A stretch of DNA of 64,000 nucleotides, from contig NC_134710.1 in the NCBI RefSeq assembly GCF_043290135.1, positions 2,219,821 through 2,283,820 of the forward strand, given 5' to 3'. Below are positions 21,877 to 33,322 of the stretch, piece after piece. Position 1 is the stretch's first letter. Every line of letters starts with the position of its first letter. The translations under genes and the position numbers were made by a program. Origin of the DNA: Rhipicephalus microplus. Its lineage: Eukaryota > Arthropoda > Arachnida > Ixodida > Ixodidae. The notes beneath the pieces are model-generated. The model was not told the DNA's origin. It made no database searches and saw only the letters and a program-made list of their open reading frames with translations.

Positions 21877-21940
21877 ATCGGCGCCCGCTGGCGCGCCAAA
21901 TAGGACCACTTTTAAATTGTCCGCGCTTTCGTGGTGCAGT

Positions 21941-21968
21941 TCGGGGGGCCGATACTTCGGCCCCCCGA
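21941..21968. repeat. Perfect GC-rich hairpin
   Basis: 12-bp stem TCGGGGGGCCGA with a 4-base loop and its exact complement at 21957-21968. It lies 65 bp after the candidate LTR, where a retroelement leader would be folded, but it could also be unrelated. Confidence 0.6.
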
Positions 21969-22699
21969 CAAGGACATTTTTGGTGCAAAGAGTGTCCAAA
22001 GTATTGAGAAAGAGCCTCGAGTCGTTGATAGTGCTATTGGAACGATATTTGTGTGGTGCTCAGTGTTCTCGTTAACGAGTGTGCAGAGAGGGTTTCGGTA
22101 GACTGCTTTATGCTTTAGGCAGTGTCATGCGTATATGCTGATGCCTGGTTCGCTCGTCGGGCGTTACGAAATGAACCATCGAGGCTGATGGTACCAAACG
22201 AAACTCCCACTTCATTACCATAAAAATCACAAAACAAAACAACAACGAAAACATGCACACATTGAAACACAAAGAAAAGTAAATGTCTTAATAACGTCCC
22301 TTTCAACGTCCGATACCGTTTGCGTTTTCTACTTCTCGCGCTTACAGTTGCGGCGTGGCGTCCGGTCCGCTGGGAGTCCCTATCAAGCATGATGACACGC
22401 CATATCGATGCTCAACGGTGGCGACGATGTTGAATAACCACTACAGCGGTAGCTCCAGTGGTTTCTCGCCGAGCTAGGTGCTCGGGCGGGAGCCTGGTAC
22501 GAGACCCAGTCCGAACTTCCGCAGCCCTTGGCCCCTTGAACGCCACGTCCCAGCTCTCACGTTCCTCAGTCGCCCCACGCCCTCTTCTTTTTCCTTTTCT
22601 TCTCCCTCATTCCATGTGTTTAAATTATCTATTCAAGACAACTTCTTTTTCTTCTTTTTTCATCTTGTCATTCTTGACAATGGCCCCCAATTTTTTTAA

Positions 22700-22930
22700 T
22701 TTTCGCTCCACGAAAACTGTCGTCTCCAGTAGCACCATACGTTCCACTGTACCGCACAACACTTCCCTGCACGACACAGCAGTTCACTTCATGGCACATC
22801 TCGGCACTTCTCTTCACCGCACAACACTTCACCTCACGGCACATCACGTCACTGCACGGCACATTTAAGTTCACTGTTGCACTACTAAACTTGCCTACAC
22901 TAACACGCACATCCATCTTCGTGAGTCACA
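22700..22930. repeat. Degenerate CACTTC/GGCACAT repeat
   Basis: CGCACAACACTTC occurs at about 22754 and 22818, and GGCACAT at about 22794, 22839 and 22857, within a C/A-rich low-complexity stretch. No period is strict. It lies between the gypsy pol remnant and unassigned sequence at 22.1-22.7 kb, in which I see no gene. Confidence 0.35.
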
Positions 22931-24222
22931 GTCACACTTCACTGTCATCCCACATCAGCAATGAAACAACGATACTAGGTATGTGTCCGCCCGGAGTTTC
23001 CTACTTCGTCATTCTACTCATAAAATCTGCGCCAACATTGTCTCTCCCTTTTATGTACTAGACCGAGAAACTGTACTCCTGTAAGATAAGGCTCCACCAC
23101 ATGACTTTAGCGTTATTATGCTTCACCCGGTTGAGGTACTCCAGCGGCTGGTAATCCGTTTGCACCACAAACTGGGTTCCATACAAAAAATGTGAAATCG
23201 TTTAACAGCCCATATTAAAGCATAACATTCCTTCGCCACCGTAGCGCAGTTTCTTTCCTGGTCATTCAGCTTCCGACTTGCGTACAAGACTGGATGCAAG
23301 ATCCCATCATATTCCTGCAAAAGTACCGCTCCTACACCCCTTTCTGATGCATCCGTTCGCAAAACAAACGTCTTACTGAGATCTGGTGCCATAAGGACTG
23401 GGAGTTCAGCCATACACCTCTTCAGTTGCTCAAATTCCTGCTCATGACATTCCGACCAAGGCAATATGTTAGGCGCGTTATTTTTGGTGAGATCGGTAAG
23501 GGGACTCACTGTATCTGCGTAATGAGGCATAAATTCTCTATAGTAGCCTGTAAGGCCCAAGAAGGATCTCAACTGCTTTTTGTTTATTGGCCTCGGCGCA
23601 GACTGTATCTTCTCAATCTTGTCAGGATGAGCTGCGATGTGTCCCATTCCCAGGGTGTGTCCAAGGAAGGTACTCGCTTGAAACCCAATTTGGCATTTTG
23701 TCGGTTTCACTGTGATCGCCGCCCCTTGGAGCCTATGAAACACTTCCTGTACCGTATTCACATGTTCCTGTCAAGAATTTGTCGCCACTAGGATATCGTC
23801 GATATAATGCTCCACGTTTTGGAGCCCACGCAGCACTATTTGCATGAGTTTAGTGAAAGTCTGCGCCGCAGTCCGAAGGGCATGAATCTGAACTTAAATA
23901 ACCCTCATGCGCATGAGAAGGCTGTTTTTTCCTTTTATGCTTCATCCAAGGGTATCTGCCAGTACCCTTCAGTTATATCCAGCTTTGAAAATTACTTTCT
24001 TCCCGTGACCTTCGCAAATACTGCGTCAACTTGTAGTATGAGCTCTGAGTCATCAACCAGTACTTTATTTAGATGCCGAAAATCCACACAGACTCTGTTA
24101 GACCCGTCAGACTTCTTTGCCACCACAAGAGGTGAGTTGTACGCAGATGTGGAACGCTCAATAATTCCCAGGTTCAACAATTGTTTGATTTTCATATCCA
24201 TGTCTTTCTGTACAGCTAGTGG
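22930..24222 (-). pseudogene. Ty3/gypsy-type retrotransposon pol remnant (RT and RNase H)
   Basis: Minus-strand blocks in order: LGIIERSTSAYNSPLVVAKK and RVCVDFRHLNK (24060-24200); a frameshifted YWQIPL region; HYIDDILVATNS with the YIDD box at 23795-23806, followed by an in-frame stop; PTKCQIGFQ, FLGHTLG and LRSFLGLTGYYREF (23540-23710); and the RNase H block FVLRTDASERGVGAVL through ATVAKECYALIWAVKRF (23200-23370). A trailing NVGADF motif is near 23030. No integrase or LTR pair is seen. It is cut at 24222 by the 3' end of an I-clade LINE. Confidence 0.85.
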
Positions 24223-24609
24223 CAGAAGGAAGAAAGGAAGGAAAAACTTTATTTGCAATGGTGTAGGACAGGGGTCATGAGCTTGATTGGTGGGGCCCCA
24301 AGTCCAGGGTTCCACTGGCTGCCGCCGCCTGCCTGACGTGACGCAGAAGTGCAAGCTGCACGTCTGGGTCAGAGCTGGCGAGCTGTGCGTCCCATTGCTC
24401 GAACGTATTATAAAGCTTGTAGTGACCTAAAAGGGTATCTAAATTTGGTGGTCATTTTAGTCATCCCCACGAAATGTGGTAGAGCGATGGCGAGCCGCCA
24501 CACCACGGACACGCATGCCCATACAGCGTTGGAAAAATTTTGTGTAATATTTGAAGATTGGGAAAAACTCCCGTTTGAATTCGGCGGAGGTAGATCGCAT
24601 CCTCCCCTT

Positions 24610-27600
24610 CTAATGATCTGTGAGGGACGCTGTATTTTTGTCGCATGCATCGCTGGTTAGCAAGAATTTTGCGAGGGGCCACTCTGGATGGTCATTATCC
24701 TCCTCAATAACTTCCTGCTGGAGTGTTTCAAAGGATCGAATGTGCTGTCGAAGCTCTGCTCGGTTCGTGAGCCCTTGAGCACAAGCGTCGGCACTTTCGT
24801 TTCCCTCCAAGCCTGCTGTCCTGGACACCGGATCAGCCTGTATTTTTTCTTCAATCTCCCGCCTAAAAATTTGCTTATTTTTATAGGAAGGCGGCCTCTT
24901 AAAAATAAACGGCACGCTTCCTGCGAGTCGGAAATAATAGTTGTCAGTGACTCATCTCTCTGTTCCTGCGCTTTGATTGCAAGGGCAATGGCAAAGCATT
25001 CCGCCTTGGCGATCGAGGACGTGTACAGCGATGCACATGTCACCACGCCGTTGTCGTTGCTAAGTACTGATGGAACTGACCAGTTAAAATTGTACCTCGT
25101 AGCGTCCACATACAAAACATTTGATTTGTTTTTTAATGTTCTTCGGAGCCATCGCACTCTCTCCTCTCGGTGCTTTCTGTTTGTTTTTACGTCCATGTTC
25201 TTGGGCAGCAGCGAGATCTAGACATTGCAGCGGACGGGATCCGGGATTTCTACAAGAACCTCGTCCAGGTTCTGGGGGTATGGCGGAATGCCCACCCTAG
25301 CAAGTATCTCTCTCCCCGCTTTCGTTTGACTTAGACGGTTTCTCTGCGCAGTCAGTACCGCTGTCTTTAGCTCAGGGTATGTATTATATATACCGAGGTC
25401 CAAAAGCTTTTGGGTTGGTGTGCTTACCGGTAGCCCTATGGCCCCTTTGTAGGCGCCCCTAATTATAGACTCGATGGTTTCTTCTTCTGATTTGTTTAAC
25501 ACGCGAAAAGGTAGACTATACGTAACCTTACACAGTACAAGTGCCTGTAATAATCTAATTGTGTCTCCTTCCTTTGTTCCCTGTTTGTGGTATGTTATTC
25601 TATGGATCATTCGTGCAACTTGTTTCGTGGCTGATTTTAATATGTTAATTGTATGGTTCGCTCGTCCATTACTTTGAACCCAGTAACCCAGAATATGTGC
25701 GACGGTCACCTCACGTACTTTGACACCTTCAATGTGTATTTCGATGCTTCCGTTACTTTTGTATCTTTTTCCATGTACCCTGATAATTTCAGATTTTTCT
25801 GGGGCACAGCTGAGCCCGCTTGCCATCACAAAGTTTTCAACTGCTGTTGCAGCCTTTTGAAGTGTCTGCCCTTTGTTGGCCAGAGATCCGCGCGTTGCCC
25901 ATAGGGTGATATCATCCGCAAAAAGAGTGTATCATAACTGCGGAACTTCATCCAGAGCTCGCGTGAGTCCTAACATGGCGATATTAAAGAGCAGGGGAGA
26001 GACGATGGCTTCTTGAGGGGTACCTTTGTTTGGCATCTCAAAAGCGTCTGATATGACTTGTGCTACGCTTATCGAAGCCTGCCTTTCTGTGAGGAATGCC
26101 TTGATGTAATTGTAGATGTTCGTCCCACATCCGATGTTCTTTAATTCTGTTAGGGTGCCTTTATGCGAGATATTGTCGAATGCTCCTTTTAAATCAAGGG
26201 CTAGTATTAGATGTTCTCCTCCTGTAGGTATATAGCTCAAAACTTTCTCTTGTAATAGGAGAAATGCGTCTTGTGTGGAGAGGCCGTTGCGGAAATCCAG
26301 CATAGTGGCTGGAAAAAGGCCGTCGTCCTCTATAAAGTTTTGGAGCCGACTATGAATAACCCTTTCGAAAAGCTTTCCCATGCATGACGTCAAAGATATG
26401 GGCCTGAGTGCCTGCAGGGATGGCTTCTTTAAGGGTTTCGGTATCGTAATAATTTTGGTTACTTTCCATTCCTCGGGTATCTTCCCTTTGGGCCAATAGT
26501 TGTCATTAAAATGGTTTGTCAGTGCCTCTATAACCTTTTCGCTGAGGGTCCTTATCATTGCATTTGTAATTTCATCTGAACCAGGGGCAGAATTTCTCTT
26601 GGCTGCTTGGGCAGCCGTAAAGACCTCTTTCTTGGTGATTGGGGCGTCGAGTCTCGTTTTTCGCACCAGTGTACTGCATTTCAATTCTGCAACTATCGGT
26701 ATTCTCTCCTATGTATCTGTTCTTAAGTGCTTGTATTAACTCCTCCTCTGTGCCCGGAAAATCATGCATTATTCGTTGTAGTGTTCTGTCCGATTTTGAT
26801 TTTTCTGGGTCAAGCATGTTCCTTAGGATGGCCCAAGTTTTTGCAGTGCTCAGAGTGTCCTGTAGTGAACTGCAGAACTGGATCCACCCTCAGTTGCAAT
26901 TTCGTTAGCCTATTGATTTGCCTCCACTCCTAAAGCAGCGATTCTGCGGAAAAGTTTCCGGTCGAGTCGCTGGTTTTTCCACCTTTTCAGCATACGGCGC
27001 CTGCTCTGCCTCAGGTGGAGCAGGTGCCTGTCGATTGCAGGAGTCTCTGCTGTTCTTGCGATACGTTTAGATGTTTGTTTGTGAACTGAGATTATGTACT
27101 CTGACCATTCCCCAATCGACTCCGGAACAGAGTCGGGTGGGGGATCGAGTCGTCTGTAACTTTCCCAGTCAGTGATCACCACGTCTCCTATGACCCTACG
27201 TAGTTTTGGAGTTGACAGGGAAATGCTCATTGTGTAGTGATCGCTGCCGAGATCCTCTTCCAGGTTTGTTCAGTTAGGGTCGTTAATATTACGTGTGAAT
27301 GTCAGATCTGGGAACGTGTCTCGACTTACGCTGTTACCCAGCCTCGTAGGTGTTGTGGGTAGAGTAATTAAGCTGAATCCTAGTTTGGATACGGCGTGTT
27401 CGAGACGCGTTCCCTTAGAGGAATCTCTCGAATAACCCCAGGTGGTGCTGGGTGCATTAAAGTCACCCAATACCACAAGTCGATCTCTCGCTCCTGCAAT
27501 GCCGACGACATCTTTAAGCAGTGCACCAAAATCCTCGTGCTTATCTTTGGGAGGGCTGTATATATTTAATATTACTGTTTTCACTTTGCTTCTCTTCAGA

Positions 27601-27894
27601 GGAAGGAGGGTGATTATCTGATGATTTATCCGCAAACTTTCTGTGTGCTCAACCTTTGCTACAATACTTTTGCTCACCAGCGAGGCTACGCAGGGATAAT
27701 TTGGATCTTGTAAACAATAATATCCCGGCAGTTTTACCATCGTGGGCCCAACCTCCTGCAGGCATATTACGTCTGGCTGAATTTGGTACCGAGTTCATGT
27801 AATTTTGAAGTGCTGCGGCGCGCTTGTGAAAAGTGCGACAGTTCCCCTGCCAAATCTCTAAATGCTCTGCGCTTTTTATATTATTTTTGCCCAT
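24610..27894 (-). pseudogene. LINE ORF2: endonuclease, RT, RNase H (decayed)
   Basis: Endonuclease: EIWQWNCRTFHKR (27860), LGDFNAPSTTWG (27470), DLTFTRNIN (27290) and SDHYTM (27240). RT: ITIPKPLKKPSL, RPISLTSCMGKLFE, LDLKGAFDNISH, GTPQEAIVSPLLFN and LFADDITLW (FADD at 25911-25922). RNase H: VLYVDATRYN, AKAECFAIALAIK, ISDSQEACR and GNESADACAQG. The Gly of the PQG motif is Glu here. A TGA precedes the FADD box and another stop follows VRCNV at 25218, plus frameshifts around 24.85 kb. Inactive. Confidence 0.85.
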
Positions 27895-28955
27895 GCTGCA
27901 TGGTCGTATCCATGCTGTCGTGGCCCGCTTTGGATGGTTTGTTAATAACTGGGGCGGACAGACAGCGTTTGTTTAGTGCCCTCTGCAAGCCTCCCACAGC
28001 ATTGTTAACATACTGCCTCTGAATTTTCAGTTCTTCTACAACAAACGTTTTTATTTCCGCCATGAAATCAGCTAGAAGTTTATGTAAAGTAGCTATGCTT
28101 TCCCTGTTTGCTTGAACCTGCGTCAGCACTTGCTTTACTAGTTCACTGCTTTCTAATTGAGTAGCGAACGAGTTTTCGTCTATCGTTTCCTCGCTCGTTT
28201 CTGCGCTATCCTTCGTGTCGGCTAGACGCTCTCGGGCCTCTTTATTGCCCTCGGTGGGGTTGCCTACCGGCCCTGGGTTTTGTATTTCCTTAATTGCATT
28301 TTCTAATTTGCTTTCCATTGACGAGATGCCCAGTTTATACTCTTTCCGCTTCGCAGCCATTTGATTTCTAAGCAGTTTAATTTCTTGTGCTCATCTTTTG
28401 TTCTCCTCTAGAATTTTCCTATACAGGGGGCTATCATTTACCGGAACATTGGGAGGCACTGGAGTCGCCCAGCTCACTTTGTTTGGTTGGTTGTTTTGTA
28501 CGTCCTCCGTACTAAGGCCAGTGGTTGCTGCTGCTGCTTCTTCTTTCCTGTGAGCGGAGCTTGTTTCCCAGCTGCTGCTCGGTGTTTTCTTCAAGTTTGG
28601 CTTGCCAGGGGCCTCCACAGGCTTGCTGATGTTTCGCTGTTGCAGGGTCTTTGATGTTGATCTCGATCTTAATCGTGATCTGGAGCTGGATCTAGCAGTC
28701 TGCCGCTTCTGGAGCGTCACTTCCTCTCGGTCTGAGCTGAACCAACGAGGAGGTTTCTGCTGGTGTTGCTCAAGTTGCGGGAAATCCTTCTCGGCGTAGG
28801 CACACTCTGTCTTCGAGGCATCTCCACTCGTGATTTTCGGGGAGCCACATTTTTCAGCTTCTTTCTGCACGACTTGTTTCCTGTGGCGTGCTCTTCACCG
28901 CATATGGCGCAGTCTAACGTGCGGTTTACTTTCAGAGAAACATCGAGCGACTGCA
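27881..28955 (-). pseudogene. LINE ORF1 C-terminal part
   Basis: Contains a Cys/His knuckle remnant (CAICGEEHATGNKSC), then an Arg/Ser stretch (SSSRSRLRSRSTSK), the motif VSWATPVPP, and a coiled-coil end (27881-28360, ESSELVKQVLTQVQANRESI). Frameshift near 28380. The N-terminal part is missing through truncation. Confidence 0.75.
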
Positions 28956-28959
28956 TTAA

Positions 28960-29460
28960 ACTTACTGCTCACGATGCTCAAATCAACCAATGGCCGTGGA
29001 CTTATGGCTTGGCATCGGTTCGTGGCGTCACTTGTCGAGAGAACAATGATTTTCAGCCGACTTTAAACGTAATTTTCAAATTCAGGCGGTGTACTGCGGT
29101 CCAGTTTTTGGCGCACATGTTCAGAGTATCCTCAACTACAGATCGACAGTAACTTCGGACCAGAGAGCAGCAAAAGAAAGGATCGGCAAAAGAAAGGGCA
29201 ACTCGCCAAGACTCACTCATGAAATATGCCTCGTGCTTTGGACGCACTCGGATTCACACTCACGAAACCTTTCTTCAACCGGACTCCCTCGCACTCAAGC
29301 TCAACAAACTATTACTCACCCGGGCTCAACTCAGACTCGCACTCATTAATCGATACGACTCTGAGTGAGTTCGAGCGAGTCGACTGATGAGCGAGTCTGC
29401 GGACCAATGCGAGGGAGTGCTGGTTCGTTTAAACCATCTGCGTTTAAATGCAGATCTTAA
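28960..29460. other. Low-complexity ACTC-rich region
   Basis: Degenerate repeats of ACTCAC/GACTCGCACTC and their complements are dense between 29200 and 29420. The remainder (28960-29200) shows nothing recognisable. Confidence 0.4.
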
Positions 29461-29599
29461 GCTACGGTTTACTTTCTGTGACTTGGGTGACAGCAGGGGC
29501 GGCTTCGCATCGCTCAAAGGCAAATCCGTGTAGCTCGGAGACGAAGCTATCTGCGGGAGGTGTGGGCGAGAAGAGGACAGACCGGGGCGAAAACTTCCC

Positions 29600-30055
29600 G
29601 CTGGCTCCGTACGTCGTGGCCCCGTCTGAGTGCTCGCCCACAAGGTTGAAATTGTACTTGTCATCAAACGGTTGAGCAAGACCGGCGATTAGCGTGCCGC
29701 AACAGCTGAGAAGGGTGGTAACGTGAAACACTAAATAACATTAAGCTGAGTGAAAACGCAGCGAGAATTTCGGAGGCGTTAATATCGCTGTTACGAAGTT
29801 CGCTATTGACAGCGACACTCACTGGCGCTGTACGTCGTGGCCCCGTGTGAGTGTTCACCTTGTGACTCGCCCACAAACCTGAACTTGTACTTGTCATCGA
29901 ACGGTTGTGCGGGACCTGCGATGGGCGTGCCACAACAACTGAGAAGGGTAGTGACGTGAAACACCAAATGACATTCAGCTGAGTGGAAACGCAGCGAGAA
30001 TTGCGGAGGCGTTAATATCGCTGTTACGAAGATCGCTATTGGCAGCGACAACCAC
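29600..30055 (-). repeat. Tandem duplication with 221-bp period and a conserved reading frame
   Basis: ACGTCGTGGCCCCGT starts at 29611 and 29832. Both units keep the minus-strand frame FHVTTLLSCCGT.IAG.AQPFDDKY.F..VGE....GATTY without a stop (29462-29731 and 29803-30051). An acceptor-like pyrimidine tract ending TCAG precedes the conserved part in both. This could be a duplicated exon of a secreted or cuticle-type protein, since a hydrophobic run is followed by a Gly/Tyr-containing stretch. No family was recognised, and it may equally be a gene fragment inside a repeat. Confidence 0.45.
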
Positions 30056-30469
30056 GATCGCTATTCCAAGCTAAGCCCTTGCATGACAAAATTTTTAGGC
30101 GAAAGCATCACACGCCATGGAGTTTCCTAAATATACACTAGAGGGAACTCTGGCCCTAGTCTCTGTGGGAGCTGAAACACGTGGCGCTTCAGCGAGCCTG
30201 AGAATTATGGGAATTTGTCTAGTCTTCGTACCTTACGTTCATCTCGGCTTCGCGTGGCTTAAAGCTGCGTTATCACGAACCAACAATTGGCAACTGTGCA
30301 GCATGCAGTTGCAATTCACCAGCTTAATCTTTTGGCCTTACCATTTCAAATCCGGTAACGATATTCAAAAGGGTTCGTTCTTTTCTGAAAAAAAAAGATA
30401 CAGAAACAAAAAAATAAACGAGGCCGTAAGTGGGATTCACCACCCGCAAGTACAGACTAGGCGAATTCG

Positions 30470-30471
30470 TG

Positions 30472-30519
<48 letters not shown>

Positions 30520-32105
30520 GCGTGACTACGCCCACCTCAGGGCAAAGGCCTCTCCCATGGTCTGCCGAAAAAACTGGTCTTGTTCTTTCTGCTGCCACGT
30601 TATAGCTGCGAACTTTTTATTCTCATCGGCCCACCTAACTTTCTGTATTCCATTTTTGCATTTGCCTTCTCTGATAATAAAGTACCCTTAATGACCAGCG
30701 CTTATCCTGCCTAAGTGCTGTGTGCTCGGCACATGTCCATTTCTTCTTCTGGATTTCAACCATGATATCCAACCCAGGTTTGTTCTCTGGCCCACTCTGC
30801 TCTCTTCTTGTCTCTAAGGCTACACCTATCATTTTCTTTTCTGTCGCTCACTTCTTTGTATGCCTCCAGGTTTCTGCTCGAAAGTACTGGCAAGATGCAT
30901 ATGTTAGATACCTTCTTCTTGAGGGTTAGTGGCAGAATACCATTAACGATTTGAGAATGCTTAAGCAATGACGTAGCGCGTAAAATAATGCGAAGCACAG
31001 GACAACGGAAGGGACAAAGAGTACAAAGTGCCCCCCTTTGTCCCTTCCCTTGTCCTGTGTCTCGCATATTTTACGCGCAACGTCATAAGCCTATGTCTTA
31101 CCAACACGCCCAACTTCATACTCTAGTTGATAATGCTCGCCAAATGTGATCCGCCCCATCCTTATTCTTCTAGTTATTCCACTCTCATCGTTGGGCTCCG
31201 TGGTAACTATATACTTTGGTTAAATTCTTCACAAGTTTCAGCGTTTCACCACCTATCGCGAAGCGCCGTTTACTGCCGAGACTGTTGCACATTACTTTCG
31301 TTTTGGGTATATTAATATTATATCAGATCTACTTTTCTGCTTTCCGCGTCCAGTTCAGTATTCGTGAGCGGCCATTCGTCCCCTGAGTTACTCATCATGG
31401 CAATGTCATAAGCGAATCACAGCTTATGAAGACACTCTCCATTAACTATTATCCTTAACTCTTCCCAATCTGGGGCTCTGAAAACCTCCTGTAAACACGC
31501 GGTGAATAGCATTGGTGAGATCGTGTCTCCCCGCTTTTCGCCCTTCTTTATTGGGATTATGTCGCTTTTTTTATGGAGAACTGTGTTTTGCGGATCCGCT
31601 GTAGATTCATTCCAGTTTGTTTATGTAGGGTTCTTCGATGTCCTGATTCCGTGGTGCCTGCATTACTGCCGATGTTTCAATGAGTCAAAAGCCTTCTCGT
31701 AATCTATGAAGGCTATAGGTATAGGACTCGGTTGTATTCCGCGCACTTCTCTATTACCCGATTGACAGTATGAAGATGGTCTATTGTAGAGTAGCCTGTA
31801 CGAAATCTTACCCCGTCCTTCGGTTGATTGAACTGTAATGCTGCCTTATTTCTATTAGCTAGTATTTTTGTAGATAGTTTGTGGAGAATGGTTAGTAAGC
31901 TGATTGGCCTGTCATTTTTCAAGTCCTTGGCGTCTCTTTCCTTATGGATTAAGATGATGTTGGCGTTCTTCCAAGATTCCAGTACCCTTCCCGTCAAAAT
32001 ACACTTTGTACAAAATGTGGCCAGTTTTCTTCCTACCGATAATGGAAAAATTGTCTTCCTCCTTAGTGCCTCTTTAATGCTTTCGCATTCATAGCTCATA
32101 ACTAC
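30470..32105 (-). mobile_element. RTE/BovB-type LINE, 5'-truncated
   Basis: Tail (CAT)n on the plus strand at 30474-30519, followed by GTGACTACGCCCACCTCAGGGCAAAGGCC, a block typical of tick RTE 3' ends. RT fragments on the minus strand: WKNANIILIHKERDAKDLKNDRPISLL and HTVNRVIEKCAEYNR (31713-32099); YEKAFDS (about 31690); GDTISPMLFTACLQEVF (about 31500); and FAYDIAMM (31399-31416) where FADD is expected. Several stops. It holds a small hairpin insertion at about 30961-31124. Confidence 0.85.
30961..31124. mobile_element. Small hairpin-containing insertion in the RTE copy
   Basis: The RTE sequence jumps from GAGAATGCTT to GATAATGCTCGCC across this segment, suggesting a short target duplication (8 of 9 bases). 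Inside, TGACGTAGCGCGTAAAATAATGCG with CACAGGACAACGGAAGGGACAAAG pairs with its reverse complement at about 31036-31087. Similar words occur in the central palindrome (13.1 kb) and the 48.8-kb repeat. Confidence 0.55.
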
Positions 32106-32261
32106 ATCTTACAGATGATCATGCTATGGTACGCTTTCATTGTCATCGCGTGACATCTTTTGCATTATGAGCGGTGACAAGATCATTACGAGATCACTGA
32201 AAACTCTTTCAAGGGCCCCTATATGCAAAGGAAACATATCAGGTTCCTGCGTAAACAGATG

Positions 32262-32585
32262 TCACTTGTGTTTCTCGTGGGAACACCCCTCACATCCAAT
32301 GTCAACCGATCTGATCATCTCCCAGAGCCCGTTTCCCGCTTCCGACGCCATGAACTTTCCCCAGCTCTGCTGGGACTCCTGGGACTTCTGTGGAGACTCC
32401 GGCCACGTCATCTGCTGCTGCTCGTTTTGATCAAGTGGTGGAAACTCCGGCTTCCACGAACTCTGGAAGCCGTCCACGACTGCTGGCACAAATGCCGGTG
32501 CCGGCGACGCCATTGTAGGCACCGCGGACGTGGTTGCAGATTGCCTGCGCACACTGGTCTTGTTAACATTCACTCTTCGATTCAT
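32262..32585 (-). CDS. Open frame of 107 codons, unknown
   Basis: Starts MNRRVNVNKTSVRRQS, is rich in Ser/Pro/Gln (MASPAPAFVPAVVDG, WPESPQKSQESQQSWG), and ends GCEGCSHEKHK before TGA. The proportion of polar residues and the length without a stop look coding-like. A SINE begins directly upstream of the ATG (plus strand 32588-32712), so its promoter, if any, is displaced. Could be a gene-5' fragment carried by a repeat. I do not recognise the family. Confidence 0.3.
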   Translation of the reverse strand: MNRRVNVNKTSVRRQSATTSAVPTMASPAPAFVPAVVDGFQSSWKPEFPPLDQNEQQQMTWPESPQKSQESQQSWGKFMASEAGNGLWEMIRSVDIGCEGCSHEKHK

Positions 32586-32587
32586 TT

Positions 32588-32712
32588 AGGTGCGTGGGCA
32601 CGTATAAAACCCCGGGTGATTGAAATTCACGTAGCACCTCTCTCCCCCTTCACCTACGATGTCGTGTCTCATAATGACTTCGTGATTTTGGCACGTAAAA
32701 CTTTCAAAAATT
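32588..32712 (+). mobile_element. SINE 3' part (Ruka-like)
   Basis: Contains GCACGTATAAAACCCCGGGTG, GTCTCATAATGACTTCGTG and GGCACGTAAAACTTT, matching the body of the copies at 53.4 and 44.6 kb. The tRNA head is absent. Confidence 0.65.
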
Positions 32713-32719
32713 ATTGATC

Positions 32720-33195
32720 CACTCATTCGTACATGTTTGAACAATGCGCCGTTATACTGTATGGCCTGGAGGAAAGGCTCGGGTCTCGCGTACCAGCTAT
32801 TCTGCGATAGCCTCTTTCCGCAGACAGGTATTGCAAGAGGGACTAAACCGCTAGGAAGTATTCAGCTCAAGCCTAGGCGAACGAAAAAGACGTCGTAGGA
32901 TAGCGCCTGCATTCTTTAAGGTGTGTTTCTGTCGCCTCCGTTTATACGTGCTTGTGATTCGAAAACGCGTACCTCAATCGCCAGCCTGCCCAACCATGCC
33001 GTAAATGTCATTTTTTTTTCACCTTTGTATATTTTGTTTTATGATTCAGGCGCAAAGCCTTCGGTACTATAGGGTGAGTTCCAGCAGTGAATGCTTCCGC
33101 ACCAATATTTTTACTGCTAATATTGTGAAAGCATTTTTTATATTTATTTCTTTTGCTTCTTTGCTGCGGGGGTTCTATTTCGATAGGGGCGGAAT
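32720..33195. other. Unassigned sequence
   Basis: No gene or recognised repeat; short A/T homopolymers only. Confidence 0.4.
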
Positions 33196-33197
33196 GC

Positions 33198-33322
33198 CAG
33201 AGGCCCGAGTGTGCTGCGCGATGTCAGCGTATACATTGAAGAACACTAGATGGTCCTATTTCCGGAGGCCTCCACTCTCGTAATCATATCGCGGCTGTGG
33301 CACGTAGTACACCAAATAATAA
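33198..33322 (+). mobile_element. SINE 3' part (Ruka-like), diverged
   Basis: Blocks GAAGAACACTAGATGGTCC, TTTCCGGAGGCCTCCACTC and CGTAATCATATCG correspond to the SINE body. Ends in an (AAT)n/(TTA)n microsatellite at 33316-33385. Confidence 0.6.

Larger units (their letters stand above)
24225..28955 (-). mobile_element. I-clade LINE, 5'-truncated within ORF1
   Basis: 3' end at about 24225 (antisense AAAACTTTATTTGC) inserted in the gypsy remnant. In minus-strand order: ORF1 C-terminal half (28955-27881) starting near the knuckle motif CAICGEEHATGNKSC; endonuclease (27894-27240); reverse transcriptase (26684-25218); RNase H (25196-24610). It is related to, but clearly diverged from, the copy at 1256-7626. 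No target duplication was recognised, so the 5' edge (28925-28960) is approximate. Confidence 0.85.

Noticed and set aside
24225..28955. Target-site duplication for the truncated I-clade LINE
   Set aside because: Compared the gypsy-side flank (GCTAGTGGCAGAAGG) with the 28.9-kb flank and found no match.
30474..30519. (CAT)n as a possible CRISPR-like or satellite array
   Set aside because: It is a simple microsatellite forming the tail of an RTE LINE; there are no spacers.
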